Source: an uncultured Pseudomonadales bacterium (lineage in GTDB: Bacteria; Pseudomonadota; Gammaproteobacteria; Pseudomonadales; Porticoccaceae). From it: DNA of 64,000 nt. Below, piece by piece: positions 39,318 through 48,716 of this stretch. Made by a program: the position numbers and the translations under genes. How positions within the stretch are numbered: the first letter of the stretch is position 1; each line of letters opens with the position of its first letter. The notes below the pieces were generated by a model. It was given only the letters and a program-made list of their open reading frames with translations, was not told the DNA's origin and did no database searches. The DNA is taken from positions 983,628 to 1,047,627 of the forward strand of contig CALSQH010000003.1 in the NCBI GenBank assembly GCA_943788445.1, in the 5' to 3' direction.

Positions 39318-42242
39318 TTAGTTTCGTACTTGGATAAATACCGCCTCTAGGCTGGTGTTGTTTGATCTATTCAGCTCTAGACTGTCGCTTATCGCATCAA
39401 TATCTCCCTGCCAGTGAGAAAACACATAACCTTCATTGGGTAGCGCGGTGAGAGATACTGGAACATTGTCGAAATATTCACCTTGCCAGCTGGCGCTGGT
39501 GAGTTGGAGCGAATTTAATTCTACTGATCCGGCAGCGGTGTTATTGATAGTAATGTTGAGTTCATAGACGCCGCTTAAACCAAAATAATTCTCAATATAA
39601 GGCCTTAGATAGGCTAGTCGATTGTTGCTGAAAAACCTCAATTGATTAACGTCTGACTGCCAGGATGAGACCGTTAGCCCTTCCCCCCAGCGCTGATAAT
39701 GCCGCTCCATTTCAGGGGCCATAGAATTGGCTATGGCATCAATATGCTGCCTCACCTTATCAGCCTTAAAACGCCCATTAAACTCGTCGGCAAATTGATT
39801 AATAAACTGGTTTTGAAACTGATTGCTTTCCATAAGCTTGCGGAAAAGAAGGGTCGACCAGGGTGGATTGGGCCAGCGAGGGCCATCGTCGCTCAATGCA
39901 AACGATAGGGTGTCGTTGGTGTAGGCAACATTATTCCAGGGGCCAAAGGCAAAATCAGTGTCGAATAAAATCCAGCGCCATTTGGTCTGCGGCGAATTCC
40001 AGTATTTAACGTTATTGCCGGGCCAGTCCTGATTGTCGAAATAAATTTGCGCGACCTGATAGGTGATAAAATTATCGATGTCGATTTGGCTGGCGACGTA
40101 GTCGAAGTTTTCCTCGACGGCCAGGCTGTTGTTTGTGACATAGGCAATGATTGCGTTGTATGCATCATTGCTGCCTTGCACAACTTCGCCATTAAATTCG
40201 AGTAAGTTTATTTCGCTTTTATCGACATCTATTTTATCGTCAATAAAGTGCTCATTTATTTTTTCACGAATATTATAAAAGCCCCAGTAATTACCGTTTA
40301 GGTACACTGCGACCGAGCGATACGCCTGAGTTTCCAGGCCACTGCCATCCATTAGGCTGGTTGCCATAACATCACGCATATTGCTTTTAATCCAGTCATT
40401 GCCAGCGTTGCGCAATACAATTGACTCAAAGCTGTCGTAGTCCAACGTGGGGAACAGTGGGTATTCTAATTTACTGAAACCATAGCGACCGCGGGCAAAA
40501 ATAGACAGTGAGCGCTGGTCGTTGGCGCGGCTCCAAGCACCAAATATTTTGATCCCCGCATCCAGGGCAACACCAAGTTCGCCTGTGGATTCGTAAAAAC
40601 TAAAGTGAACGTCGCGCTCCCAATCCTGCCAAAAGTTTGCGCCGAAAAACGGTAATTCATTCTCATAGTTTTCTTCAGGACCATAGACGTAAATACCCTC
40701 TTGGTCATCGAATAAATTGCCTGGCTCAGTGACCAGTGTGACTATGGGTAAGGAGTGAGTGCTAGAGGTGATATAGGTGCGGCTGTCAGTGCGCGAGGGA
40801 ATATAGTCGTTTTGAAAAATTCTGGCACGAATAACGGTGTTATCGCTGATACTGATAGGGGAAGAGTACAGCGGCGATAGATTGTCGGGAATCGTGGCAT
40901 CTAGGGTGTAGCGAATTTGTTGATCTGCGCCAGCGCCACTTAAGCTAATGCTCTGTCCATTAAACTCGCCGCCGTCGTGAGAAAAAACAACTTCGCCGAG
41001 TGTAATGCCCGTGAATTCCTCTTGCGTATTTGCGGTTCCGGGTGTGGGTGCTTCAAAATATACTGGGCGGCCATCTTCCATTGAGCGACCAATGCTTTTG
41101 TCTGTGGACAGGCCAGTAACCTCTAGGCTATCAATCTGATTGCCACTGCTATCAAAGAGCGTCAGCGAATCACCTTTGGAGGAAAGTTTAAAATTGGTAT
41201 GTAGACTGGAATTCTCAAACCCAAGGATATCCGGTGGTGATTCGCCATCTTCGGTTGCACCAAGATAGCGTGCTGACAGATATGGAATCAGGCTAAGGTC
41301 AGATGAGCCGGTAGAAATATTATGTACTTGAATGCTGAGAACATTCCTTCCGTTATTTAAGAGTGCTTCAAATTGGTCAATCTCGAACCTGAGGGGATTG
41401 CCGCTCTGATAGATTGTCGCTTCGCGGTCTACTATGGCCGTGGCGTCGAAATCGGGTGTTGCACCCAGTATATTTGAGCGCGCAACTTCAACACCGTTGA
41501 TGTATGCAACAAAGCCATCGTCAAAATCTATATCCAGCCATAGCTTGTCGATTAAGTCTAAATCGTCAATTGTGAACTGTGTTCTGACATAAACGGATGA
41601 TACGCCCGCGGCTATCAGGGTGGAGTCGTCGCCGTCACCGTAGCCAAATCCGCTGACACCCTGTTGCCAGTTACTGTCATTAAAGGCCAGAGTTGCCCAT
41701 ATATTGGTGGGGTTTGCTTGGGGTACAAGGTAGCGAAAGCTATCACCGCGATTGACTAAGGTTCTATAGGATCCTGCGGCTGACCTGTCTTTGTCTGATG
41801 CCCAGACACGGAGGTAGTCGCCAGCGGCGATTGTCGTGTCTGGGAAAACCCATTTTGCGGGCTCTAAAATATCATCTGTAATACTCCAGTCCGTTAGGTC
41901 CACGTCTGTTGCGCGACCGTTATATAGCTCGAACCAATCTGGACTATCTCCATCTTCATCGTCAAATGCGGAGTTAGAGGAGGAGGCTTCATTTATCGTT
42001 ATCACTTCGGGCCAGTTACTGGTTTCTCCTTCGCCTGTGTTGCCGTCTGCGTTTCCATCATCAGCGTTTCCAGCAGAATTGCCAGCACCTGAGCTGTTAC
42101 TAGCATTTGAACCGCTATTATCAGCCCCGCCCCCAGATCCACCGCCGCCACAGCCGGCGATTAGGCTCGCAATCAACAAAAGTACGGCGCTGTTCAGTAA
42201 GTACTTTCTAGGTGTAAGTGTATTTGAGGTTGATTTATTCAT
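39318..42242 (-). CDS. Multidomain lipoprotein with CotH kinase domain
   Basis: A 974-aa surface lipoprotein (LLLIASLIAGC, Cys31) followed by a Gly/Ser/Asn/Asp-rich tether of about 45 residues. Domains in order are a lamin-tail domain (EVITINEASSSNSAFDDEDG ... WFELYNG, about 75-130), a beta-sandwich with GFGYGDGDDSTLI, a second lamin-tail-like strand set near 335-400, and a chitobiase-type repeat (IRYTLDATIPDNLSPLYSSP, about 425-485). A CotH kinase fold follows (GIKIFGAWSRANDQRSLSIF, YNIREKINEHFI, NQDWPGNNVKYW, WRWILFDTDFAFG; about 540-770). It closes with a bacterial InlB B-repeat-like module. CotH kinases phosphorylate proteins in spores; the target here is unknown. Confidence 0.85.
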   Translation of the reverse strand: MNKSTSNTLTPRKYLLNSAVLLLIASLIAGCGGGGSGGGADNSGSNASNSSGAGNSAGNADDGNADGNTGEGETSNWPEVITINEASSSNSAFDDEDGDSPDWFELYNGRATDVDLTDWSITDDILEPAKWVFPDTTIAAGDYLRVWASDKDRSAAGSYRTLVNRGDSFRYLVPQANPTNIWATLAFNDSNWQQGVSGFGYGDGDDSTLIAAGVSSVYVRTQFTIDDLDLIDKLWLDIDFDDGFVAYINGVEVARSNILGATPDFDATAIVDREATIYQSGNPLRFEIDQFEALLNNGRNVLSIQVHNISTGSSDLSLIPYLSARYLGATEDGESPPDILGFENSSLHTNFKLSSKGDSLTLFDSSGNQIDSLEVTGLSTDKSIGRSMEDGRPVYFEAPTPGTANTQEEFTGITLGEVVFSHDGGEFNGQSISLSGAGADQQIRYTLDATIPDNLSPLYSSPISISDNTVIRARIFQNDYIPSRTDSRTYITSSTHSLPIVTLVTEPGNLFDDQEGIYVYGPEENYENELPFFGANFWQDWERDVHFSFYESTGELGVALDAGIKIFGAWSRANDQRSLSIFARGRYGFSKLEYPLFPTLDYDSFESIVLRNAGNDWIKSNMRDVMATSLMDGSGLETQAYRSVAVYLNGNYWGFYNIREKINEHFIDDKIDVDKSEINLLEFNGEVVQGSNDAYNAIIAYVTNNSLAVEENFDYVASQIDIDNFITYQVAQIYFDNQDWPGNNVKYWNSPQTKWRWILFDTDFAFGPWNNVAYTNDTLSFALSDDGPRWPNPPWSTLLFRKLMESNQFQNQFINQFADEFNGRFKADKVRQHIDAIANSMAPEMERHYQRWGEGLTVSSWQSDVNQLRFFSNNRLAYLRPYIENYFGLSGVYELNITINNTAAGSVELNSLQLTSASWQGEYFDNVPVSLTALPNEGYVFSHWQGDIDAISDSLELNRSNNTSLEAVFIQVRN

Positions 42243-42334
42243 AACGAAAATCCATAGGGTACTAGACGACCGCCTGTAAGCGTAGGCTGAAAGTGTCGGC
42301 GCGACTAAAGTGAAGACCTGCTTCGAGTGCAGGC

Positions 42335-42368
42335 TTATTATTTTATTTTATTCTATTTTATTTTTGTA
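42335..42368. repeat. TTTTA-rich low-complexity run
   Basis: Upstream of the CotH gene, TTATTATTTTATTTTA-like units run for about 30 bp after a short CCTGC/GCAGG stem. No transcription unit points into it, so it is not called a terminator. The rest of the 282-bp gap (42243-42524) shows no gene. Confidence 0.4.
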
Positions 42369-42524
42369 ATAAATAGGCTCTTACAAGCTGATTTGTCTTT
42401 AGGGCTAGCCTAAGCGGATGAAAGGCAGTTGCCAGCTATGAGAATATACGGGTGACAGGTTTACTCAATGATTACAGAATAGATCGTTTTTATTACATTG
42501 AATGTTAGTTTGAATACTAATTTA

Positions 42525-43556
42525 CTAGCCTACGACCACCATATCCCGGCCCATATGTTTGGCTTGGTAAAGGCCGTTTTCCGCGGTGGAAATCAAATCA
42601 TCAATGCCGGTACATTTATCAATTGATGCAACACCGACACTTAGAGATATGCGCAATTTATCACCCTGAGCTTCCATGGTTAATTTTCCGGCCTGAGCCC
42701 GCAGGCGCTCGGCAACGTTAACCGCGGCCTCGGCGTTGGCGGTGGGCAGTAGCACCATAAATTCATTGCCTCCCCAGCGTGCAACTACGTCTTCACCACG
42801 CAGGGGTTCGCCGAGCAAAAGCCCGATGGCGTGAAGTACATCGTCGCCGACATCATGGCCGTAGCGATCATTGATAAATTTAAAATTATCGAGATCGGCA
42901 AGCAGTATAGAAAAGGGCTGGTTGATCAGCCGGTACTGTTGGTACTTCTTTTCCAAGCGGCGCTCCATATCATGTCGATTGGGGAGCTGGGTGAGCTGGT
43001 CTTGATGGGCAATTTGATCAACCCGAAGAGATAGATCTTTATATTTATTCAGGCTACTTGAGTGAGAGACATCCATAGCGACGGCAAAGATCGATAAGAC
43101 TGTGTAGGCAGATAAAAAGCGCACTACACTTACATCACTGTAGCTGGGCAGGGAGATTATTTCTGGAGTTCCGTAAAGCAGCCAGACGGAAACAGAAAAT
43201 AGACTACTGAGGATTAAAATACTGTAGCGGTAACCAAAGGTTCCGACTAGCACTGGAATAATGGTTAAACACCACATCAGGGCCGAACCATCGGTAGCCC
43301 CCGCTAGCAGGTAAAAGAAACTGCCGATAAGTAGAGCTGCCAAGAGTGCTCTCGCCAGACGCGGGCGATCAAAAATACTGTGAATACCGAGGGCCACCAG
43401 AAGAAGTCCAGCTACTGCAAGATAAAAAGTGGCCGTGGACATATCGCCCTGTTGATAGGAGTAAAAGGCGAAGAGTACGGCGATAATTTCTTGGGCAACC
43501 AGCGAGAAGGACAGAAATCCGCTGGGTATTGAGTCTTTGTGATCCGTTTCAGTCAT
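42525..43556 (-). CDS. Membrane GGDEF-domain protein with altered GGNEF active site
   Basis: An integral membrane protein with about six TM segments (residues 20-170) and a C-terminal diguanylate-cyclase fold. DQLTQLPNRHDMERRL and FSILLADLDNFKFINDRYGH are normal. The signature reads RWGGNEFMVLLP, so the third residue, normally Asp/Glu that coordinates metal, is Asn. The inhibitory site RxxD (RGED) lies exactly five residues before the motif. That pattern suggests a c-di-GMP receptor rather than a synthase. I use ATG 43556, with GGTGGG upstream, over the longer in-frame ATG 43592. Confidence 0.87.
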   Translation of the reverse strand: MTETDHKDSIPSGFLSFSLVAQEIIAVLFAFYSYQQGDMSTATFYLAVAGLLLVALGIHSIFDRPRLARALLAALLIGSFFYLLAGATDGSALMWCLTIIPVLVGTFGYRYSILILSSLFSVSVWLLYGTPEIISLPSYSDVSVVRFLSAYTVLSIFAVAMDVSHSSSLNKYKDLSLRVDQIAHQDQLTQLPNRHDMERRLEKKYQQYRLINQPFSILLADLDNFKFINDRYGHDVGDDVLHAIGLLLGEPLRGEDVVARWGGNEFMVLLPTANAEAAVNVAERLRAQAGKLTMEAQGDKLRISLSVGVASIDKCTGIDDLISTAENGLYQAKHMGRDMVVVG

Positions 43557-43599
43557 AAGCATCCCACCATCCATTGGTAGTAAATGTAGCATAGAAATT

Positions 43600-43620
43600 A
43601 GCGGGCCGTGATGGCCCGCT
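43600..43620 (-). terminator. Hairpin downstream of typA
   Basis: AGCGGGCC / GGCCCGCT with loop GTGAT forms a GC-rich 8-bp stem just beyond the typA stop, followed on the minus strand by AATTTCTA. The T-run is weak, so efficiency is uncertain. Confidence 0.6.
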
Positions 43621-43630
43621 AGGCTAATGC

Positions 43631-45442
43631 TTACTTAGGTCCGCGCTTGCGTTCGTTCTCGGTAAGTAGCTTCTTACGCAGACGAATGCTCTCTGGTGTT
43701 ACTTCTACCAGTTCATCGTCTTCAATAAACTCTAACGCTTGCTCGAGGGTGTGCTTGATGGGTGGCACGAGAGTAAGTGCTTCATCGGTTCCCGAGGCTC
43801 GTACGTTAGTCAGCTGCTTGCCTTTAATCGGGTTAACAACCAGATCATTGGCGCGCGAGTGAATACCTACAATCTGACCTTCGTAGATATCAACAGCGTG
43901 ACCGAGGAACAAACGGCCGCGTGCTTGAATATTGAAGAGTGCATAGGCAGCAGTCTTACCTTTAACCATGCTGATCAGGGCACCGTTTTGACGTTTGTGG
44001 CTCTCGCCTTCTTTCACAGGACCATACTTGTCGAAGATGCTGGTCATAATGCCTGAGCCTGATGTCAGAGTCAGGAATGTGCCACGGAAGCCAATCAGCC
44101 CGCGAGAAGGCATGCTGAATTCTAAACGCACGCGCCCTTTTCCGTCTGGCTCCATATTGGTCAGTTCGGCCTTACGCATGCCTAGCTCTTCCATTACCGA
44201 ACCCTGATGCTGTTCTTCAACATCAATAACCACTTGCTCATAAGGTTCTTGAACAACGCCATCAATAACCTTTTTCACCACTTCTGGACGTGACACGCCC
44301 ATTTCAAAACCTTCGCGACGCATGGTTTCGATAAGTACTGACAGGTGTAGCTCGCCACGACCAGAGACAATAAATTTGTCCGGAGTGTCGCCTTGATTGA
44401 CGCGGAGGGCAACGTTGTGGATCAGTTCTTGATCGAGACGGTCTTTAATATTTCGCGTGGTAACGTACTTGCCTTCCAATCCAGCAAAAGGTGAGTCGTT
44501 AACAATGAATGTCATGCTTACTGTTGGCTCATCAACGCTCAGGGCGGGAAGTGCTTCAATATTCTCTGGATCACACAGAGTATCGGAGATGCTCAGGCCA
44601 TCAATGCCGTTAATACAAACGATATCACCGGCGCCCGCTATCTGTGTTTCGATCTGTTCAAGACCCAGATACCCTTTTACGTTTAATACCTTGCCTTTGC
44701 GCTCTTTGCCGTCGGCAGATTTAACAATAACCTGCTGATTCGGCTTAAGCTTGCCGCGGGTGATTCGACCCACACCAATAACGCCAACGTAGCTGTCATA
44801 AGCTAGCGCAGAAACCTGCATTTGGAATGGACCATCAACATCGACTTTGGGTGCTGGAACATCGCGTACGATCATTTCGTACAGTGGTGTCATGTCTTCA
44901 GCCAAATCGTCAGCTTCAAGACCGGCGACGCCGTTAAGTGCTGAGGCGTAGATAACCGGAAAGTCTAACTGCTCGTCGGTAGCGCCAAGGTTGTCGAACA
45001 GGTCAAATACTTGATCCAGAACCCAGTCTGGGCGAGCGCCTGGGCGGTCAACCTTGTTGATAACCACAATCGGGCGTAAACCCTGCTCAAATGCTTTTGA
45101 GGTAACAAAGCGTGTTTGTGGCATGGGGCCGTCAACGGCGTCAACCAGCAATAGAACAGAATCAACCATAGAGAGTACGCGTTCTACTTCTCCGCCGAAG
45201 TCAGCGTGACCTGGGGTGTCTACTATGTTGATGCGGTAATCATTCCAATTGATGGCGGTGTTCTTTGCCAGAATGGTAATGCCGCGTTCTTTTTCTTGGT
45301 CGTTGGAGTCCATCAGTCGCTCTGAACCAACGTCTTTACGGTCGAGGGTTCCTGATTGGCTCAGAAGTTTATCTACCAGGGTTGTTTTACCGTGGTCAAC
45401 GTGGGCAATGATTGCGATGTTACGCAAGTTTTCAATGGACAT
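43631..45442 (-). CDS. typA: Ribosome-associated GTPase TypA/BipA
   Basis: Translational GTPase that aids 50S assembly, especially in stress or cold. The G1 motif is [17 protein letters not shown]2/switch I is RGITI, G3 is [12 protein letters not shown] and G4 is NKVDRPGA. Beta-barrel domains and the C-terminal TypA-specific domain ([17 protein letters not shown]) follow. I set the start at ATG 45442 ([14 protein letters not shown]), since BipA proteins begin there; the frame is open 7 codons further. In Pseudomonas typA is followed by thiI and glnA, as here in part. Confidence 0.95.
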   Translation of the reverse strand: MSIENLRNIAIIAHVDHGKTTLVDKLLSQSGTLDRKDVGSERLMDSNDQEKERGITILAKNTAINWNDYRINIVDTPGHADFGGEVERVLSMVDSVLLLVDAVDGPMPQTRFVTSKAFEQGLRPIVVINKVDRPGARPDWVLDQVFDLFDNLGATDEQLDFPVIYASALNGVAGLEADDLAEDMTPLYEMIVRDVPAPKVDVDGPFQMQVSALAYDSYVGVIGVGRITRGKLKPNQQVIVKSADGKERKGKVLNVKGYLGLEQIETQIAGAGDIVCINGIDGLSISDTLCDPENIEALPALSVDEPTVSMTFIVNDSPFAGLEGKYVTTRNIKDRLDQELIHNVALRVNQGDTPDKFIVSGRGELHLSVLIETMRREGFEMGVSRPEVVKKVIDGVVQEPYEQVVIDVEEQHQGSVMEELGMRKAELTNMEPDGKGRVRLEFSMPSRGLIGFRGTFLTLTSGSGIMTSIFDKYGPVKEGESHKRQNGALISMVKGKTAAYALFNIQARGRLFLGHAVDIYEGQIVGIHSRANDLVVNPIKGKQLTNVRASGTDEALTLVPPIKHTLEQALEFIEDDELVEVTPESIRLRKKLLTENERKRGPK

Positions 45443-45512
45443 GAGATATACCAGTAGGCGCAAAAGGTCGCGATTATAGTGGATTTCTCAGAAACTGCTA
45501 CGGATCTTTTTC

Positions 45513-47894
45513 CTAAGCGGGAGATTCTTCTTTGCAGTTGATATTGCGTTCGATCAACATTCGTGTGATTGAGGTCGCCGGTGAGGGGGGCGCGATTAGA
45601 TTTCCCTGCAATAATTGGCAGCCTGTATCCAGTAAAAGATGATGTATTTCGGGCTCTTCAACGCAGGGGGCAATACATTTTAAGTCGATGGATTTGGCCA
45701 GTTCGATCAATCCTTTGGCTAGATTCCACGAGCTTTCCATATAAGTGCATTCAGACATTAATTTATGAGAAATTCTAATAGTATCGATTTCAAATTCACG
45801 CAATTTTTGAATGGGAAGGCTTTGATAGCCAACATTGTCGGCAATAAAGCCAATTCCCATGTCTTTCAGAGCGATTAATTGGAGTCCTAAAGATTTGTGT
45901 ATCTTGGGCAGTATTTCTGTATGCAGATCAAATACAAGATTCTCTGGATTGATCTTGTATTTGCTCAAAAGCGATCCAAGATTACTGATAAATGTGCTGT
46001 TTTCAAGTTCGCGCAAGCTCAGTGTGAAATAGATTTTTTGCTCGTCGCGCCATAAATCCTGATTTTTCCACAGATCAATCTGCCGGAATATTTGTTCTAA
46101 AAGTGAAAGAGAGATATCGACGATCATCGAGCCAGACTCTAGGACCTGAATAATTTCACTGGCGGCTATCAGTTCGTCATCCGGATTCCTCCAGCGCAGA
46201 AATATTTGCAATCCATTAATAAGATTGGTCTCTGTATCGAGAATAGGCTGATAGAAAGGCATAAATGATTCGGTATTCGCTTTATCCCGAAGCTGTTCCA
46301 AAAGTAAGGTTTGGGCTTGGAGTTCTGATGGGGGCTTTTGATTGTGAAAATAAAAATTCGACTTCCCTTCACGCTTAATTGTGTAAAGGGCTTTATCCGC
46401 CTGCTGTAAAATGGCATCGCCATCAGAGCTACCATCATTAAATAAAACAATGCCGATGCTGCAGCTAATGCGAAACTTCTCATCTTTGATTACAAAGGGC
46501 TCGCGGGCGGCATCAATGATTTTTTCGGCGACCTGAGCGATTAATAGGCGCGATGGTTCTTCCTCTCGGCCGAGGTTTTCCAAGAGGACTACAAACTCGT
46601 CTCCGCCGAGACGGGCAACGGCTTCTTCGGTTCGAATTACTTTTCGCAGCCGTTGGGCGAATAGTGTCAGGGCTAAATCTCCATAGTGGTGGCCGCGTGT
46701 ATCATTAATTTCCTTAAAGTGATCAAGGTCTATAAACAGCAGCGAACAGTAATTTTGATTCCGTTGGGCGAGAGCGATTACCCTAGTCAGCTCTTCCATT
46801 AGGCGGTGGCGGTTTGGCAGGCCAGTCAATGGGTCAAAATAGGCTTGCTGTTTAATACGGGTTTCCAGTTTGACTCTGTCAGTGACATCCTCGACAAAAG
46901 AGGCGGCTCCAACCACATTCATAGCGTCATCAAACAGGGGTGTGTCATTCCACTCGCAAATAATAACGGTGCCATCACTAGTGATGTTTTCTGCGGTGCC
47001 TGAAAAATCTTTGCCAAAAAGAAAAAGATCATTCTCGACCTGTTGCTGCAAAAATGTTTTATTTGGATCAAACAAAAAATCAGTAGTGCGCCCGAGAACT
47101 TCTTTTTTCGAATAGCCGAAGATGGTTGTAGCTGCGGGATTCCAGCTAATAATCTCTCGCTGTTGGTTCCACTCTATAAATCCAAGGGGCGTCTGTTCAA
47201 TCAGGCTGGATATCTTTTGGCTTGTGATGATGATTTGCTGCGAGCGCTGATTGGCTTTGATCATATTGCCCGCGGTTTCGATAAACCCTTTGCGATGATT
47301 GACTACAACCCGGTTTACGGTTGCATACAGCAAAGCAATTAAAGTTAAAAATCCAGGATGTATTTGCGGGTAGTAGATGTAAAGACTCGCTAACATAGGG
47401 CCGTATGCGATGCCGAGAAACAGGTGACGATATACTGTTGAGTGGGTATAGGTTAACGGCCATGCGATGGTCAGGGTGACGATAACCATGACCAGAAGTG
47501 CAGAGGTTTCGTATTGTTGGGGGTCAATAAAAAGAGGGGCCGCCAAACCCCAGAAAACGGCAAATAAACTGGAGGAGCAAAGAATAACGGCGTGAGATTG
47601 ACGATTTGTCAGCTTGCCTGAGCGGGTGTTGCTGGCCATCCACAGCCAAATAATAAGCCCTGCTGAGGAAATGCTGCCCAGCCAAGACCATTGCCATAAT
47701 GTGTGGCTTGGCGTGCCCGAGAGGAGAAACAGTATGATGCCGCTCACCACGGAAACGGCAAGTCCGGATTTTAAGTTTTTTAATGCCTGGCTTTCCAGCT
47801 CAAACTGTATTGATTTTTTTAGTGAGCGGGGACTGGAGTTTTCTACTTCCCTGGGCTCCCCGAGCAAGTTTTCGGTGCTCATCATCGGCTGCAT
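45513..47894 (-). CDS. Membrane PAS-GGDEF protein with degenerate EAL domain
   Basis: A 793-aa protein with about five TM helices (55-200) and a PAS domain (TPLGFIEWNQQREIISWNPA, about 245-355). The GGDEF domain has an intact RLGGDEFVVLL (about 450); its I-site is RTEE, not RxxD. An EAL-like domain starts near 530. The EAL domain looks inactive: the EAL motif reads GLQIFLRW, the DDFGTGYSSL motif reads ADNVGYQSLP, and KIDR reads TIRI. Net activity would be c-di-GMP synthesis. It faces glnA across a ThiI-type rhodanese gene. Confidence 0.86.
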   Translation of the reverse strand: MQPMMSTENLLGEPREVENSSPRSLKKSIQFELESQALKNLKSGLAVSVVSGIILFLLSGTPSHTLWQWSWLGSISSAGLIIWLWMASNTRSGKLTNRQSHAVILCSSSLFAVFWGLAAPLFIDPQQYETSALLVMVIVTLTIAWPLTYTHSTVYRHLFLGIAYGPMLASLYIYYPQIHPGFLTLIALLYATVNRVVVNHRKGFIETAGNMIKANQRSQQIIITSQKISSLIEQTPLGFIEWNQQREIISWNPAATTIFGYSKKEVLGRTTDFLFDPNKTFLQQQVENDLFLFGKDFSGTAENITSDGTVIICEWNDTPLFDDAMNVVGAASFVEDVTDRVKLETRIKQQAYFDPLTGLPNRHRLMEELTRVIALAQRNQNYCSLLFIDLDHFKEINDTRGHHYGDLALTLFAQRLRKVIRTEEAVARLGGDEFVVLLENLGREEEPSRLLIAQVAEKIIDAAREPFVIKDEKFRISCSIGIVLFNDGSSDGDAILQQADKALYTIKREGKSNFYFHNQKPPSELQAQTLLLEQLRDKANTESFMPFYQPILDTETNLINGLQIFLRWRNPDDELIAASEIIQVLESGSMIVDISLSLLEQIFRQIDLWKNQDLWRDEQKIYFTLSLRELENSTFISNLGSLLSKYKINPENLVFDLHTEILPKIHKSLGLQLIALKDMGIGFIADNVGYQSLPIQKLREFEIDTIRISHKLMSECTYMESSWNLAKGLIELAKSIDLKCIAPCVEEPEIHHLLLDTGCQLLQGNLIAPPSPATSITRMLIERNINCKEESPA

Positions 47895-48021
47895 CCCGCG
47901 GCAGATTTTATTTAGAAAATAACGACGGATAAGTACTGAATATAGTCTGTTCTCGTCAAGAATGGAGACTAATCAGCTTAAATAATGTGAAATAGGTCAC
48001 AGCATGTCCTGAGTTTAGCCT

Positions 48022-48291
48022 TTAATTAGGGGTGAAAACACCGACCTTTTCAAACCCCTGCTTACTCAGCGTGTCGGCATGCAGGCGGCTCATAATCCCT
48101 TTATCGCAAAACAGTAGGTAGGATTGTTGCTTGTCTAGGTCCTTGAAGCATTGAGATATATTGAAAAATGGTACTGATATTATTTGATTGTTTGTCCATA
48201 TAAGCGGACTTTTCTCAGCGTCATCAGGATGGCGTACATCGATGATAATATCTTCCGGTTTGGGCGTTGTTACATTTTTAATCGGTTGCAT
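48022..48291 (-). CDS. Stand-alone ThiI-type rhodanese domain
   Basis: An 89-residue protein matching only the C-terminal rhodanese domain of ThiI: IIIDVRHPDDAEKSPL, then SVPFFNISQCFKDLDKQQSY, then LLFCDKGIMSRLHADTLSKQGF. The persulfide cysteine (CDKGIMSR) is kept. The THUMP and adenylyltransferase domains of full ThiI (about 480 aa) are absent. ATG 48291 has GGAAAG upstream. The frame opens back to 48441, but that part overlaps a -10-like TATAAT and an NtrC site. In Pseudomonas thiI lies between typA and glnA, so this is probably its shortened descendant. Confidence 0.72.
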   Translation of the reverse strand: MQPIKNVTTPKPEDIIIDVRHPDDAEKSPLIWTNNQIISVPFFNISQCFKDLDKQQSYLLFCDKGIMSRLHADTLSKQGFEKVGVFTPN

Positions 48292-48436
48292 TAGAGGCTT
48301 TCCATTGCGCTGTTGCGAAATAATCGCTTTATCGTCGCCATTAGGCAAAATAGAGCAGAAAAAAATGATAGAAACTGCATTGATGCGCATTATACTAGGC
48401 GGGTCGAATAGTGACCACCGACAAAGCTTGGGTAAG

Positions 48437-48453
48437 TGCACCTTTATGGTGCT
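48437..48453. promoter_or_regulatory. NtrC-binding site 1 (glnA)
   Basis: TGCACCTTTATGGTGCT matches the E. coli glnA NtrC site except in three central bases. Its centre is about 30 bp from site 2, placing both on the same helix face. Confidence 0.85.
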
Positions 48454-48466
48454 TTTTTAATGGATT

Positions 48467-48483
48467 CGCACCCTAAAGGTGCG
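48467..48483. promoter_or_regulatory. NtrC-binding site 2 (glnA)
   Basis: CGCACCCTAAAGGTGCG retains the GCACC-N5-GGTGC dyad of NtrC enhancers. It sits about 110 bp upstream of the sigma-54 -24 element of glnA. Confidence 0.82.
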
Positions 48484-48589
48484 CTCAAGTGGTTGTGGTA
48501 GTTGTATTCGTTAGTCGTCATCGAACAAAATGACAGGCTAAGCGCTAGAGGGGGCGGGAGTGCATCGTTTGGCGTTATCGCTGATCTGT

Positions 48590-48605
48590 TGGCACGACTA
48601 TTGCA
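48590..48605 (+). promoter_or_regulatory. Sigma-54 promoter of glnA
   Basis: TGGCACGACTATTGCA is an exact match to the -24/-12 consensus TGGCACR-N4-TTGCW. Transcription should begin near 48616, leaving a leader of about 100 nt before glnA. With the two NtrC sites it makes a full enhancer-dependent promoter. Confidence 0.93.
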
Positions 48606-48716
48606 ATCTATCAATCGAAAAGTCTGCTACGAACTTTTGCAGGCGTGGGGCCCAATGATAGAAATCTGCAAGGCTTCTTAAAATAACAAATAACGAATTC
48701 CATTTTGGAGGAACAC

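Noticed and set aside
42317..42368. Terminator before the TTTTA run
   Set aside because: Stem of only 5 bp, and no gene on that strand leads into it.
48292..48441. N-terminal extension of the ThiI-type rhodanese
   Set aside because: It overlaps an NtrC site and a -10-like element and has no similarity to ThiI.
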